DNA from: an uncultured Solirubrobacter sp.
GTDB taxonomy: Bacteria; Actinomycetota; Thermoleophilia; Solirubrobacterales; Solirubrobacteraceae
Length of the DNA stretch: 10,374 nucleotides
Direction of reading: 5' to 3'
Assembly (NCBI GenBank): GCA_937871635.1
Contig: CALMNS010000533.1
Coordinates: 1-10,374 of the forward strand
The translations under genes and the position numbers were made by a program. The notes beneath the pieces were generated by a model, which made no database searches, was not told the DNA's origin, and was given only the letters and a program-made list of their open reading frames with translations. Each line of letters opens with the position of its first letter. Position 1 is the first letter of the stretch. Below, one piece after another: positions 1-5,843 of this stretch.

Positions 1-753
1 ATGGCTTCGGTGAAGCCCCTGGCGACGGCGAGCCCGAGCCCCACGCCGGCGCCGAGCCCCACGCCCGCGCCGAGCCCCACACCGGCTCCGCCCGTCGCCG
101 CGAAGGCGACGACGCGACCGGCAGGTGCCGCGGTCCTCTCCGACCTCGACGCCGCCTCGCGGGTGCGCCGGTCGAGCTTCGAACCCCGTCCTGACAACGC
201 CGAGGAGAACCGGCGGATGCCCTCCGCCTCCGAGCTGAGTACGTTCCGGGCCAGCAACGCCACCTGGGGTCAGTGTCACGTCGACCATGTGGGTCGCGTG
301 ACCGGCCAGTTCACCGGCACCACCGACGAGATCCTCCAGTGGGCCGCTCACAAGTGGGGCATCGACGAGGATGTCGCCCGCGCCGTTGCGGTGAACGAGT
401 CCTGGTGGCGCATGTCCTTCGTCGGCGACGCCGGCCAGAGCTTCGGCATCACCCAGGTCAAGCGCACCCAGCACCTCGGGACGGAGCCGATCGCCGCGCT
501 CAGCACCGCCTTCAACGCCGACTACTGGGGGATGATGATCCGCCAGTACATGGACGGCTGCGCCACCTGGCTCAACGATCCCCAGAGCCTGTCCCAGGGG
601 ACGCGCTACGCGGCCGGAGACCTCTGGGGCGCCGTGGGGACGTGGTACTCGGGCCTGTGGCACGACGCGGGAGCCGAGGACTACATCGCGTCGGCCAAGC
701 GGCACCTTGCCGAGCGCACATGGGCGGCCGCGAACTTCAGTGACGCTGGCTGA
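1..753 (+). CDS. Lysozyme-like (SLT-type transglycosylase fold) protein with Pro-rich N-terminal linker, possibly 5'-truncated
   Basis: The 250-residue frame opens with ATG at base 1 and stops with TGA at 751-753. Residues 11-30 are a low-complexity Ser/Thr/Pro/Ala linker containing three SPTPAP copies, typical of a spacer between an export signal or anchor and an extracellular domain. Residues about 105-240 resemble a lysozyme-like goose/SLT domain: a candidate catalytic Glu133 in AVNESWW, followed by the GQSFGITQ motif at 145-152, which matches the family's G-x-x-G-x-x-Q signature. Cys92 and Cys187 could form a disulfide outside the cell. By family knowledge such domains cleave the peptidoglycan glycan strand. 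No hydrophobic signal peptide is visible after the first Met, so the true start may lie upstream of the window. It points towards, but is not part of, the minus-strand genes that follow. The fold call is fairly secure; the substrate is inferred. Confidence 0.72.
   Translation: MASVKPLATASPSPTPAPSPTPAPSPTPAPPVAAKATTRPAGAAVLSDLDAASRVRRSSFEPRPDNAEENRRMPSASELSTFRASNATWGQCHVDHVGRVTGQFTGTTDEILQWAAHKWGIDEDVARAVAVNESWWRMSFVGDAGQSFGITQVKRTQHLGTEPIAALSTAFNADYWGMMIRQYMDGCATWLNDPQSLSQGTRYAAGDLWGAVGTWYSGLWHDAGAEDYIASAKRHLAERTWAAANFSDAG
37..90 (+). repeat. Three tandem 18-bp units encoding SPTPAP
   Basis: Three adjacent 18-base units at 37-54, 55-72 and 73-90 each encode Ser-Pro-Thr-Pro-Ala-Pro. The units differ only at a few third-codon positions. 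They form the Pro-rich linker of the lysozyme-like protein and could vary in copy number between strains by slippage. Confidence 0.85.
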
Positions 754-808
754 CCCGCACGCCGCCCTCGAGTCCGTCTAGACGGGTGATCTTGGAGCTC
801 CGCCGACT

Positions 809-833
809 ACCGCCCGTCGGCTTGATGGGCGGT
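809..833 (-). terminator. Hairpin just past the methyltransferase remnant, possible terminator
   Basis: ACCGCCC at 809-815 is perfectly complementary to GGGCGGT at 827-833, giving a 7-bp GC-rich stem with an 11-base loop. It begins 2 bases beyond the minus-strand stop codon at 835-837. No T-run follows on the minus strand, so intrinsic termination is only a possibility. It also lies about 55 bases beyond the plus-strand stop at 753 and could separate the two convergent genes. Confidence 0.3.
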
Positions 834-834
834 G

Positions 835-1620
835 TCAGCGCCGCTTGAGGTAGAGCTTTCGTCCCGGCTCCGTCCAGCGATTCACGTCGGCGAGGACGGA
901 GAACTCCGGCATCTCCCGGAGGAACGCTTCGACGGCCGTTGCGACCCCGGGCCACCGTGGATGGCCATAGTCATCGACCACCACCACGCCGCCCGGATCG
1001 ATATGGGCAGCGACGAGTCGGAGGTCGTTGAGCGCGACCTCGTGGTTATGGCCGCCATCGACGTGGGCGAAGCGAAGCCGTGTGCCGTCCAGTGCGACCG
1101 TGTCGCTGCGGCCTTCCCGGACGTCGAGCTGGTCCGCTCCGAGGCCCGGCGCCAGCCGGCTGAGGTTCCGGCGCAGGATCGTGGGGCTAGGCGGTTCGGG
1201 ATGAAGTCCTCGGTCGACGCCTCGAACGTGTCGCATACGATGAGACGCTCGGGCGCCTCCACGCAACGGGCCATGAAGACGGTTGACCGGCCGTGATAGC
1301 TATCGATCACGAGGATGTCGCCGCGGACACCGTCGGCTGACTGAGTCGACAGCACGAGCGTGAACGCCCATCGCATCGTCGTAGGTGAAGTAGCCAGGCA
1401 GTGAGCTGACCTCGGAGTACAACGCAGCAAGTGGGCCGGAACGGGCGCCGGCACCGAACAGCGGGTCGTTCCCATCCCAGCGCCCACGAGCTCCGCGATA
1501 GGCGCGCAGCGCGGGCCGCGGCACGAGCCGAGCCACCCACGCGGCCGGGCGGACCGTCACGGAATCGACCGGTCCAGCCTGGGTTAGGACCGCCCCCGTG
1601 ACGTCTTGGCCTCGATCCAC
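835..1620 (-). pseudogene. Frameshifted class I SAM-dependent methyltransferase (TylF/Methyltransf_24-like)
   Basis: Three minus-strand frames join into one protein of about 261 residues. The N-terminal part (1620 to about 1370) ends in LPGYFTYDDAM. The middle part (about 1369-1201) carries FTLVLSTQSADGVRGDIL, then SYHGRSTVFMA and LIVCDTFEAS. The C-terminal part (about 1200-835) carries LRFAHVDGGHNHEVALNDL and HIDPGGVVVVDDY, hallmarks of methyltransferases in antibiotic and polysaccharide sugar O-methylation. The breaks look like a 1-nt gain in the C-run at 1367-1369 and a 1-nt loss at about 1198-1200. The middle stretch also has VIDSYHG where the family expects an E-I-G-S SAM-binding motif I, so the key acidic and glycine residues are gone. 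The only upstream start I see is GTG at 1620, inside the neighbouring IS inverted repeat. It probably once modified a sugar of the adjacent polysaccharide. The family is clear; non-function is a strong inference. Confidence 0.8.
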
Positions 1621-1622
1621 CG
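1605..1622 (+). repeat. Left terminal inverted repeat of the IS
   Basis: The core GCCTCGATCCACCG at 1609-1622 is the exact reverse complement of 2940-2953. Outward, 1605-1606 also pair with 2956-2957 while 1607-1608 mismatch. The repeat carries the GTG (minus strand, 1618-1620) that opens the methyltransferase remnant's frame. Confidence 0.85.
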
Positions 1623-1819
1623 ATCGTTGGCCCGCTGTGGCGTGGGGCCGGTTGAGGCCGTCGTGTTGGAGTCAGTTCGGCCGTGGCGTGAGTTGGCGTC
1701 GTGGTCGGTGGCCGTGAGAGGGCGCGCTTCGGCGGTCGGGCGCGGGTTAGGGTGCTCGTGGCGGGCAGCGGTGGGTGCCGCCGCGTCGGCGCGATCGCGG
1801 GTCGAGGTCGTGTTGGTGG

Positions 1820-2835
1820 TCAGGCTGCGGGGAGCGCGCGGATGCGGGTGAGCGCTTCGACGAAAGCGTGTTGCCAGGGCCAGTGGGCCGGCAGGTGCAG
1901 CGTCCAGCGGCGTGCGGTCCGGGTGAGGCGGCCGGGCAGCGCGAGCAGTCGGCGGCGGAGGGTGCGCGCCGCGCGGATGGTCTGTCTGGGTAGGCCGAGG
2001 ACGCCGGTCTAGCGCAGCAGGTTGTGGGCCAGGCAGGCAATGACCGTCCAGGCGGCGTTGGCGGTGAACTTGCCGGAGGGAAAGTGCGCCAGGGCCTGGT
2101 CTTTGAGGTCGCGGATGCAGAGCTCGACGACGACGTGCTGGCGGTGCTCGGCCTCAACGACAGGGAGCTCGTCGGTGCGGTTGGTCGCGAACGAAAAACA
2201 GCTCCCAGGAGGGCAGCAGCTCGCCCTGGCGGTCGAGGGTGCGAACGCGGCGAACGACGAGGCGCCGATCGCCGAGGCGGATGTGCAGCACCTCGCCGGT
2301 GCCCGCCCGGGTGGCGAGAATGGGGTGGTAGCCGCGCTGGCGGGTGTAGCCAAACGCGGCGCCCTGCTTGAAGCGGCCGTGGACCTCGCCGACGAACGAA
2401 TCGACGTCGACGGCCAGCCGCCCGTCGCCCTGGGCCCGCGCCCGCCGCCCACGCGCGGGTGAGCGTGTCAGCCAAGACGCGGTCGAGCTGGCGGCCGTGC
2501 CGAAGGTGAACGACCTGAGGAACGTCCCGAGCGTCGACGGCGCCGCAACCTGGTGGCCGAGGACCTCGCCCGTCCGGCGTGCGCGCAGGATGTCGCAGTC
2601 GTCGATGCAGTCCGTCGCCGAGCGCCATCGCCGACACCAAGGTCATGACCTTCGCGCCCACGTTCGCCGCGCCCGGCCGGTCGCCGAGGTCGACGAACTC
2701 ATCGACCAGCGCCTCGATGCCCAGCCGCCGCGCAAGCGTCGCCGTCAGCACAATCCCCGCGTCGGCCACCGCCCGCTCGTCATCGAACGCGACCGCGACG
2801 CCATCCAGTCCGACCGGCCCGTCATCCTGCACCAT
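1820..2835 (-). pseudogene. IS1380-type DDE transposase, multiply frameshifted, with in-frame stop and internal deletion
   Basis: The start is ATG at 2835 behind a strong AGGAGG. Frame 1 gives VAVAFDDERAVADAGIVL and ANVGAKVMTLVSAMALG. After a break near 2610 another frame gives CIDDCDILRAR and APSTLGTFLRSFTFG. After breaks near 2500 and 2440 come HGRQLDRVLADTLTRAW, then DVDSFVGEVHGRFKQGAAFG and GYHPILATRAGTGEVLHIRL. A final shift at the A5 run 2194-2198 leads to ELCIRDLKDQALAHFPSGKF and ending AHNLLR. An amber codon at 2009-2011 replaces what is normally Trp, and the same frame then runs 62 more codons to TGA at 1820-1822. The frame-corrected length is about 338 residues, against roughly 450 for the family as I recall it. 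HIRL joins directly to GDRRLVVRR near 2270, so the segment normally holding the second catalytic Asp seems missing. It is certainly inactive. Confidence 0.85.
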
Positions 2836-2843
2836 GAAGGTGA

Positions 2844-2849
2844 CCTCCT
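2844..2849 (-). promoter_or_regulatory. Shine-Dalgarno site of the transposase
   Basis: A perfect AGGAGG on the minus strand lies 8 bases before the ATG at 2833-2835. It supports that start over the in-frame upstream Met at 2871, which has no such site. Confidence 0.7.
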
Positions 2850-2859
2850 GACGCGGGCC

Positions 2860-2879
2860 CCGACTGCGCACACAGTCGG
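2860..2879 (-). other. Stem-loop upstream of the transposase start
   Basis: CCGACTG at 2860-2866 pairs perfectly with CAGTCGG at 2873-2879 around a 6-base loop. It lies in the IS between the right inverted repeat and the transposase ribosome-binding site. Structures in this position can limit transposase translation from read-through transcripts in other IS families; that role is inferred here, and the stem does not cover the AGGAGG itself. Confidence 0.35.
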
Positions 2880-2939
2880 TGAAAGCCTGCTCAGGAAGTC
2901 ATCCTTCGTCACCGACCGGACAGAACCCGTCCCTCACAA

Positions 2940-2957
2940 CGGTGGATCGAGGCTTAG
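2940..2957 (-). repeat. Right terminal inverted repeat of the IS
   Basis: CGGTGGATCGAGGC at 2940-2953 is the exact reverse complement of 1609-1622. The TAA stop codon of the adjacent oxidoreductase (2954-2956, minus strand) falls in the outer, less conserved part of this repeat. Confidence 0.85.
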
Positions 2958-4102
2958 GGCAGCGGTACGAGCGGATCGAGCGGCGGGGCCGGGTCGAGCG
3001 GCGCGGAGCTCGGGACGACCGGCATGCCCCGGCTGCTGCGACGGCGATCGGGCAGGGCTCGGCCGTTGTCACCGGCCGGTACGGGAACCGGCGCGCCGTT
3101 GTACTCCAGCGAGAGCTCCGCCGCCTCGATCATCCGGACCACGCGGGTGCCCAGGTGCATGCTCGAGCGGGGCTGGGTGCCGTGGCGGATCGAATGCGCG
3201 AAGTCCTCGAGCTCGAGTCGCAGCGGCTCGTTGACGTCGATCCGCGGCGTGATGACGTCGCCCGATCGGTAGGCGAGCTGGTGCTCGCCGAAGCTGTGGG
3301 GCTCGACGTGGTCCACGCCACGGTCGTAGATCCGCACCTGCTCGGAGCTGGTGTCCTCGTAGACCACCATCTTCCCGCTGCCGACGAGGACCGTCCGGCG
3401 CAGCTTGGTCGGCGCGAGCCACGAGAGCTCGACGTGGACGAGGGCGCCGCTGTCGTAGCCCAGGTCGAGGAAGCCGACGTCGAGCGAGCCGGGGACGATG
3501 GTCTCCCGGCCGATCGCCCGCACGAACCGCGGCTCGCCGAACCAGAAGAGCAGGATGGAGAAGTCGTGCGGAGCCAGGTCGCGGATGACGTTGTTCTCTC
3601 GCTGGTGGATCCCCAGGTTGACGCGACTCATCGTCCCGAAGTAGAGATCGCCGAGCTCGCCACTGGCGATCAGGTCCTTGACCGCGACGACGGGCGGCGA
3701 GTACAGGAACGTGTGCCCCGGCATGAGGATGCGGTCGCGCTCGTTGGCCAGCGCCGTCAGCTCGTCGCACTCGGCCACGGTGGCCGCCAGCGGCTTCTCG
3801 ACGAGCACGTGCTTGCCCGCCAGCAGGCAGCGCTTGGCGAGCTGGTGGTGCGTCTTGATCGGCGTGGCCAGGATGACGGCGTCGACCTCACGGTCGTCGA
3901 GGACCGTCTGGAACTCCGTGGTCACCTCGATGCCGGGATAGCGCCGAACCTGCTTCTCGAGCGCCAACTCGTCGAGATCGCAGATCCACTTCAAGCGCAG
4001 GCCGGGGATCTCCCAGGCGTTGCGAAGGAGGTTGGGCCCCCAGTACCCCAGGCCCACGATCGCGATGGTGAGCCGGCGCTCGTCCGGCGCTGCGGAGGTC
4101 AT
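2954..4102 (-). CDS. Gfo/Idh/MocA-family NAD(P)-dependent sugar(-nucleotide) oxidoreductase
   Basis: The 382-residue protein begins with a Rossmann fold: VGLGYWGPNLLRN at 16-28 contains the GxGxxG dinucleotide site, and EKP at 102-104 is the conserved family motif contacting cofactor and substrate. The DLAPHDFS stretch (175-182) supplies the His/Asp residues expected near the active site in the C-terminal MocA domain. The GYWGPN signature is typical of enzymes acting on UDP-sugars, such as the WlbA-type UDP-N-acetylglucosaminuronate 3-dehydrogenase, so a role in making a modified sugar nucleotide is likely, but the substrate is not provable here. The start ATG at 4102 overlaps the transferase stop (ATGA, 4-nt overlap), with a weak GGGAAG ahead, indicating translational coupling. 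Residues about 340-382 form an unusual Pro/Asp/Arg-rich tail, and the TAA at 2954-2956 lies at the IS right end, so the original C-terminus may have been altered. Confidence 0.88.
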   Translation of the reverse strand: MTSAAPDERRLTIAIVGLGYWGPNLLRNAWEIPGLRLKWICDLDELALEKQVRRYPGIEVTTEFQTVLDDREVDAVILATPIKTHHQLAKRCLLAGKHVLVEKPLAATVAECDELTALANERDRILMPGHTFLYSPPVVAVKDLIASGELGDLYFGTMSRVNLGIHQRENNVIRDLAPHDFSILLFWFGEPRFVRAIGRETIVPGSLDVGFLDLGYDSGALVHVELSWLAPTKLRRTVLVGSGKMVVYEDTSSEQVRIYDRGVDHVEPHSFGEHQLAYRSGDVITPRIDVNEPLRLELEDFAHSIRHGTQPRSSMHLGTRVVRMIEAAELSLEYNGAPVPVPAGDNGRALPDRRRSSRGMPVVPSSAPLDPAPPLDPLVPLP

Positions 4103-4794
4103 GCCGTCTTCCCGACCAGCGCCAGCGGGGTCTTGGCCAGGATCCGGAGGTCTGTGGCCAGGCTCGGCCGCCGTGCGTACTCCGCGTCGAGGTCGAGCAT
4201 GTCGAGGAGGCCGAGCCGGGAGCGTCCTGACACCTGCCACAGGCCGGTGAGGCCGGGACGCACCAGGAACCGGTCGTTGTGTCCCGATCGGTAGACGGCG
4301 AGCTCGTAGCGGATGGCGGGGCGCGGACCGACCAGCGACATGTCGCCGGCGAGCACGTTGAAGAACTGGGGCACCTCGTCGAGGCTCCAACGACGCAGGA
4401 ACCGTCCCACCCGGGTGACTCGGGGATCCGCGGTCAACTTCTGGAGCTCCATCTCGGGCCCGGAACCGGTGGCCAGCTCGGAGATCAGCGACTCGTGCAG
4501 CGTGCTCGGTGCGCCGTCCGCCATCGTGCGGAACTTCAGGACCGTGAACTCCTGCCCGTCGAGCCCGACGCGTCGCTGCCTGAAGAGGACGGGACCTCGA
4601 CTGCTGCACTTCACGGCGACGGCGCTGGCCAGCATCAGGGGGCTCGCTGCGATGGTCAGTGTGAGCGCTCCCACGAAATCGAGCCCCCGCTTGAGGGGGC
4701 GATACAGGCGCGTTGGCGCCTGCCGCGGCACCATGTGTACGCCTTCGGGCGCATTGACACTCCTGATGCGAGGCAGTTCTTGAACGTCGGTCAT
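4099..4794 (-). CDS. Polyprenyl-phosphate sugar-phosphate transferase (initiating glycosyltransferase, bacterial sugar transferase family)
   Basis: This enzyme moves a sugar-1-phosphate from a nucleotide sugar to undecaprenyl phosphate, the first membrane step of polysaccharide repeat-unit assembly. The 231 residues match the catalytic domain of the family (PF02397): a hydrophobic membrane-inserting helix at about 38-62, the basic VLFRQRRVG (69-77), KFRTM (87-91), the SLDEVPQFFNVLAGDMSLVG block (137-156) with the Asp139-Glu140 catalytic dyad, GPRP (156-159) and PGLTGLWQVSGR (180-191). It lacks the four-helix N-terminal region of long WbaP/WcaJ types and so resembles short monotopic PglC-like members. 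The start at 4794 has no good Shine-Dalgarno; Met21 is an alternative start but also poorly supported. It is first in the minus-strand unit and divergent from the co-polymerase gene. The preferred sugar cannot be read from the sequence. Confidence 0.93.
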   Translation of the reverse strand: MTDVQELPRIRSVNAPEGVHMVPRQAPTRLYRPLKRGLDFVGALTLTIAASPLMLASAVAVKCSSRGPVLFRQRRVGLDGQEFTVLKFRTMADGAPSTLHESLISELATGSGPEMELQKLTADPRVTRVGRFLRRWSLDEVPQFFNVLAGDMSLVGPRPAIRYELAVYRSGHNDRFLVRPGLTGLWQVSGRSRLGLLDMLDLDAEYARRPSLATDLRILAKTPLALVGKTA

Positions 4795-4806
4795 GGATTC
4801 ACAATC

Positions 4807-4834
4807 TGTTTAAGCGAGCAGGAGGGCCTGCCAA
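4807..4834 (-). promoter_or_regulatory. Candidate promoter of the minus-strand unit
   Basis: On the minus strand TTGGCA (4829-4834) is followed after 16 bases by TAAACA (4807-4812), resembling -35 and -10 boxes (5/6 and 3/6 to consensus). Transcription would begin only about 5 bases before the ATG at 4794, which fits the absence of a Shine-Dalgarno site there. This was found by eye and the -10 box is weak. Confidence 0.35.
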
Positions 4835-4863
4835 CGGCCTGTGATCGGTAATCGGACGGAGGC

Positions 4864-4875
4864 GTGCCAAGGCAC
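4864..4875. promoter_or_regulatory. Short inverted repeat in the divergent intergenic region
   Basis: GTGCC and GGCAC flank a central AA. The site overlaps a second TTGGCA hexamer (minus strand, 4865-4870), just upstream of the candidate minus-strand promoter. It could be an operator half-pair or chance. Confidence 0.25.
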
Positions 4876-4896
4876 AGCCGCCTGCTGTAACAACGA

Positions 4897-4934
4897 GCAT
4901 CGGACAGATGTCTTGCGGATGTTCGGTCCGATGC
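4897..4934. promoter_or_regulatory. 9-bp dyad in the divergent promoter region, candidate operator
   Basis: GCATCGGAC (4897-4905) and its exact reverse complement GTCCGATGC (4926-4934) are separated by 20 bases. The arm centres are 29 bp apart, close to three helical turns, so a dimeric regulator could bind both on one face. The site lies between the two divergent transcription starts. The rest of 4795-5051 shows no coding frame that resembles a protein. Confidence 0.4.
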
Positions 4935-5038
4935 CGATGCGCTACCCATGACCGCTACTGTCGGTGCACCGGTGTTGCGACTTAAGACACCCGCAACCTG
5001 CCCGGGCGGAGACCCCGCCGAATCGACGAGCCCGACCG

Positions 5039-5044
5039 AGGAGG
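5039..5044 (+). promoter_or_regulatory. Shine-Dalgarno site fixing the GTG start of the co-polymerase
   Basis: AGGAGG lies 7 bases before GTG at 5052-5054. It is the strongest ribosome-binding site in the plus-strand unit and decides in favour of the GTG start. Confidence 0.75.
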
Positions 5045-5051
5045 CGACGGA

Positions 5052-5840
5052 GTGACGCCGGCCCAGGCTCCGCCCTCGAAGGAATGGGCGCTGAGCGACC
5101 CGCCGGGCCCCTCCGAGCGATCCCGCCCGCTCGCCGGCCCTTCCATCGCCGGTCTCGTCGCGCTGGCGCTGGTGATCGTTGGGCTCACCGTCGCAGCGGC
5201 CGTCGTCGTCAGCCAGCGCGCCGAGAAGGTCTACGGCGGTCGCGCCGACGTCGTCTTCGTCGCCCTCGGCGAGGAGTCCAGCGACGTCCGAGACCGGACG
5301 CTGAACACCCAGAAGGAGCTCATCCTCAGCCGCGCGGTGCTCCTTCCGGTTGCTCGCGACGTGCGCCGGCCGCTGGCTGAGCTCGAGGATGCGGTCGATG
5401 TCTCGTTGGCGCCGGACGACCTCGTCCGCATCACCGTCGCCGACGCGGACCCGCGGACGGCCCGGACCCTGGCCACGCGCGTCACGCGGACCTACATGAG
5501 CCTCAGCGGCGACCTGTCGGCGGAGCAGCGCGAAGCCGAGGCGCTCATCCGCGAGCAGATCGCTGTCGTCCGTCGGCGCCTGCAACAGGCGCCCCAGGAC
5601 CAGCGGTACATCTTCACCGATCGGCTCAACCGGCTCGAGGACCAGCTCCTGCAGCAGCGCGTCGATCGGCTCTCAGAGCCGCAACCGGCACCTCGGCTCC
5701 TGACCGCGGCCTACGTCCTGGACGAGCCGCTGTCCCCGAAACCCCTGCGAGCTGCGGCCCTCGGGCTGGTGGTCGGTCTGCTGCTGGCGACGGCGGTCGT
5801 CGTCGTGCTCCTGCGCCGGCGATGGCGGCAGGCCGGCTAG
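5052..5840 (+). CDS. Wzz-like polysaccharide co-polymerase / chain-length determinant, kinase-less
   Basis: The 262 residues have the classic co-polymerase layout: a short Pro-rich cytoplasmic N-terminus, a first membrane helix at about 31-53, an extracytoplasmic stretch that becomes a Gln/Arg/Glu-rich helical (probably coiled-coil) region at about 155-207, and a second membrane helix at about 233-255 preceded by the Pro-rich EPLSPKPLR (225-233), the typical motif before TM2. A basic tail follows. By family knowledge such proteins set chain length together with the Wzy polymerase. There is no Walker-motif tyrosine-kinase domain fused at the C-terminus, and none encoded next to it. It is the first gene of the plus-strand unit, 3 bases before the glycosyltransferase. 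Overall sequence identity to known Wzz proteins looks low, so the call rests on architecture and context. Confidence 0.75.
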   Translation: MTPAQAPPSKEWALSDPPGPSERSRPLAGPSIAGLVALALVIVGLTVAAAVVVSQRAEKVYGGRADVVFVALGEESSDVRDRTLNTQKELILSRAVLLPVARDVRRPLAELEDAVDVSLAPDDLVRITVADADPRTARTLATRVTRTYMSLSGDLSAEQREAEALIREQIAVVRRRLQQAPQDQRYIFTDRLNRLEDQLLQQRVDRLSEPQPAPRLLTAAYVLDEPLSPKPLRAAALGLVVGLLLATAVVVVLLRRRWRQAG

Positions 5841-5843
5841 TCG

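Larger units (their letters stand above)
1605..2957 (-). mobile_element. Decayed IS1380-family-like insertion sequence
   Basis: The element is bounded by inverted repeats at 1605-1622 and 2940-2957 (16 of 18 positions paired, the inner 14 perfect) and contains one minus-strand transposase remnant. Its total length of about 1.35 kb is shorter than a usual IS1380 member of roughly 1.6-1.7 kb, which agrees with an internal deletion in the transposase. No convincing target-site duplication is visible: bases outside the repeats (1601-1604 acgt, 2958-2961 ggca) differ. The exact outer boundary is uncertain by a few bases, because the outermost 4 bases of each repeat match only partly. It lies between the oxidoreductase and the methyltransferase remnant, both on the same strand. 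The non-coding stretch 1623-1819 between the left repeat and the transposase end holds nothing else I can identify. Confidence 0.8.

Noticed and set aside
832..1296. Plus-strand frame of 154 codons over the methyltransferase remnant
   Set aside because: The minus strand carries recognisable methyltransferase motifs in the same stretch; the plus-strand product resembles nothing.
1747..2871. A single intact 374-residue minus-strand protein in the IS
   Set aside because: Only its first 75 or so residues and a short later piece match a transposase; the rest is out of frame, with family motifs appearing in the other two frames.
1601..2961. Target-site duplication flanking the IS
   Set aside because: The 4-5 bases outside either plausible boundary do not match, so no duplication can be claimed.
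2879..4294. 471-codon open frame on the plus strand opposite the oxidoreductase and sugar transferase
   Set aside because: It is antisense to two genes with clear motifs and an ATGA overlap. Its product is an Arg/Asp/Val/Leu-rich composition typical of GC-driven shadow frames, with no recognisable domain.
4791..5585. 264-codon minus-strand frame across the divergent intergenic region
   Set aside because: It would bury the divergent promoter region and runs antisense to the co-polymerase gene, which has a strong ribosome-binding site; its composition is that of a shadow frame.
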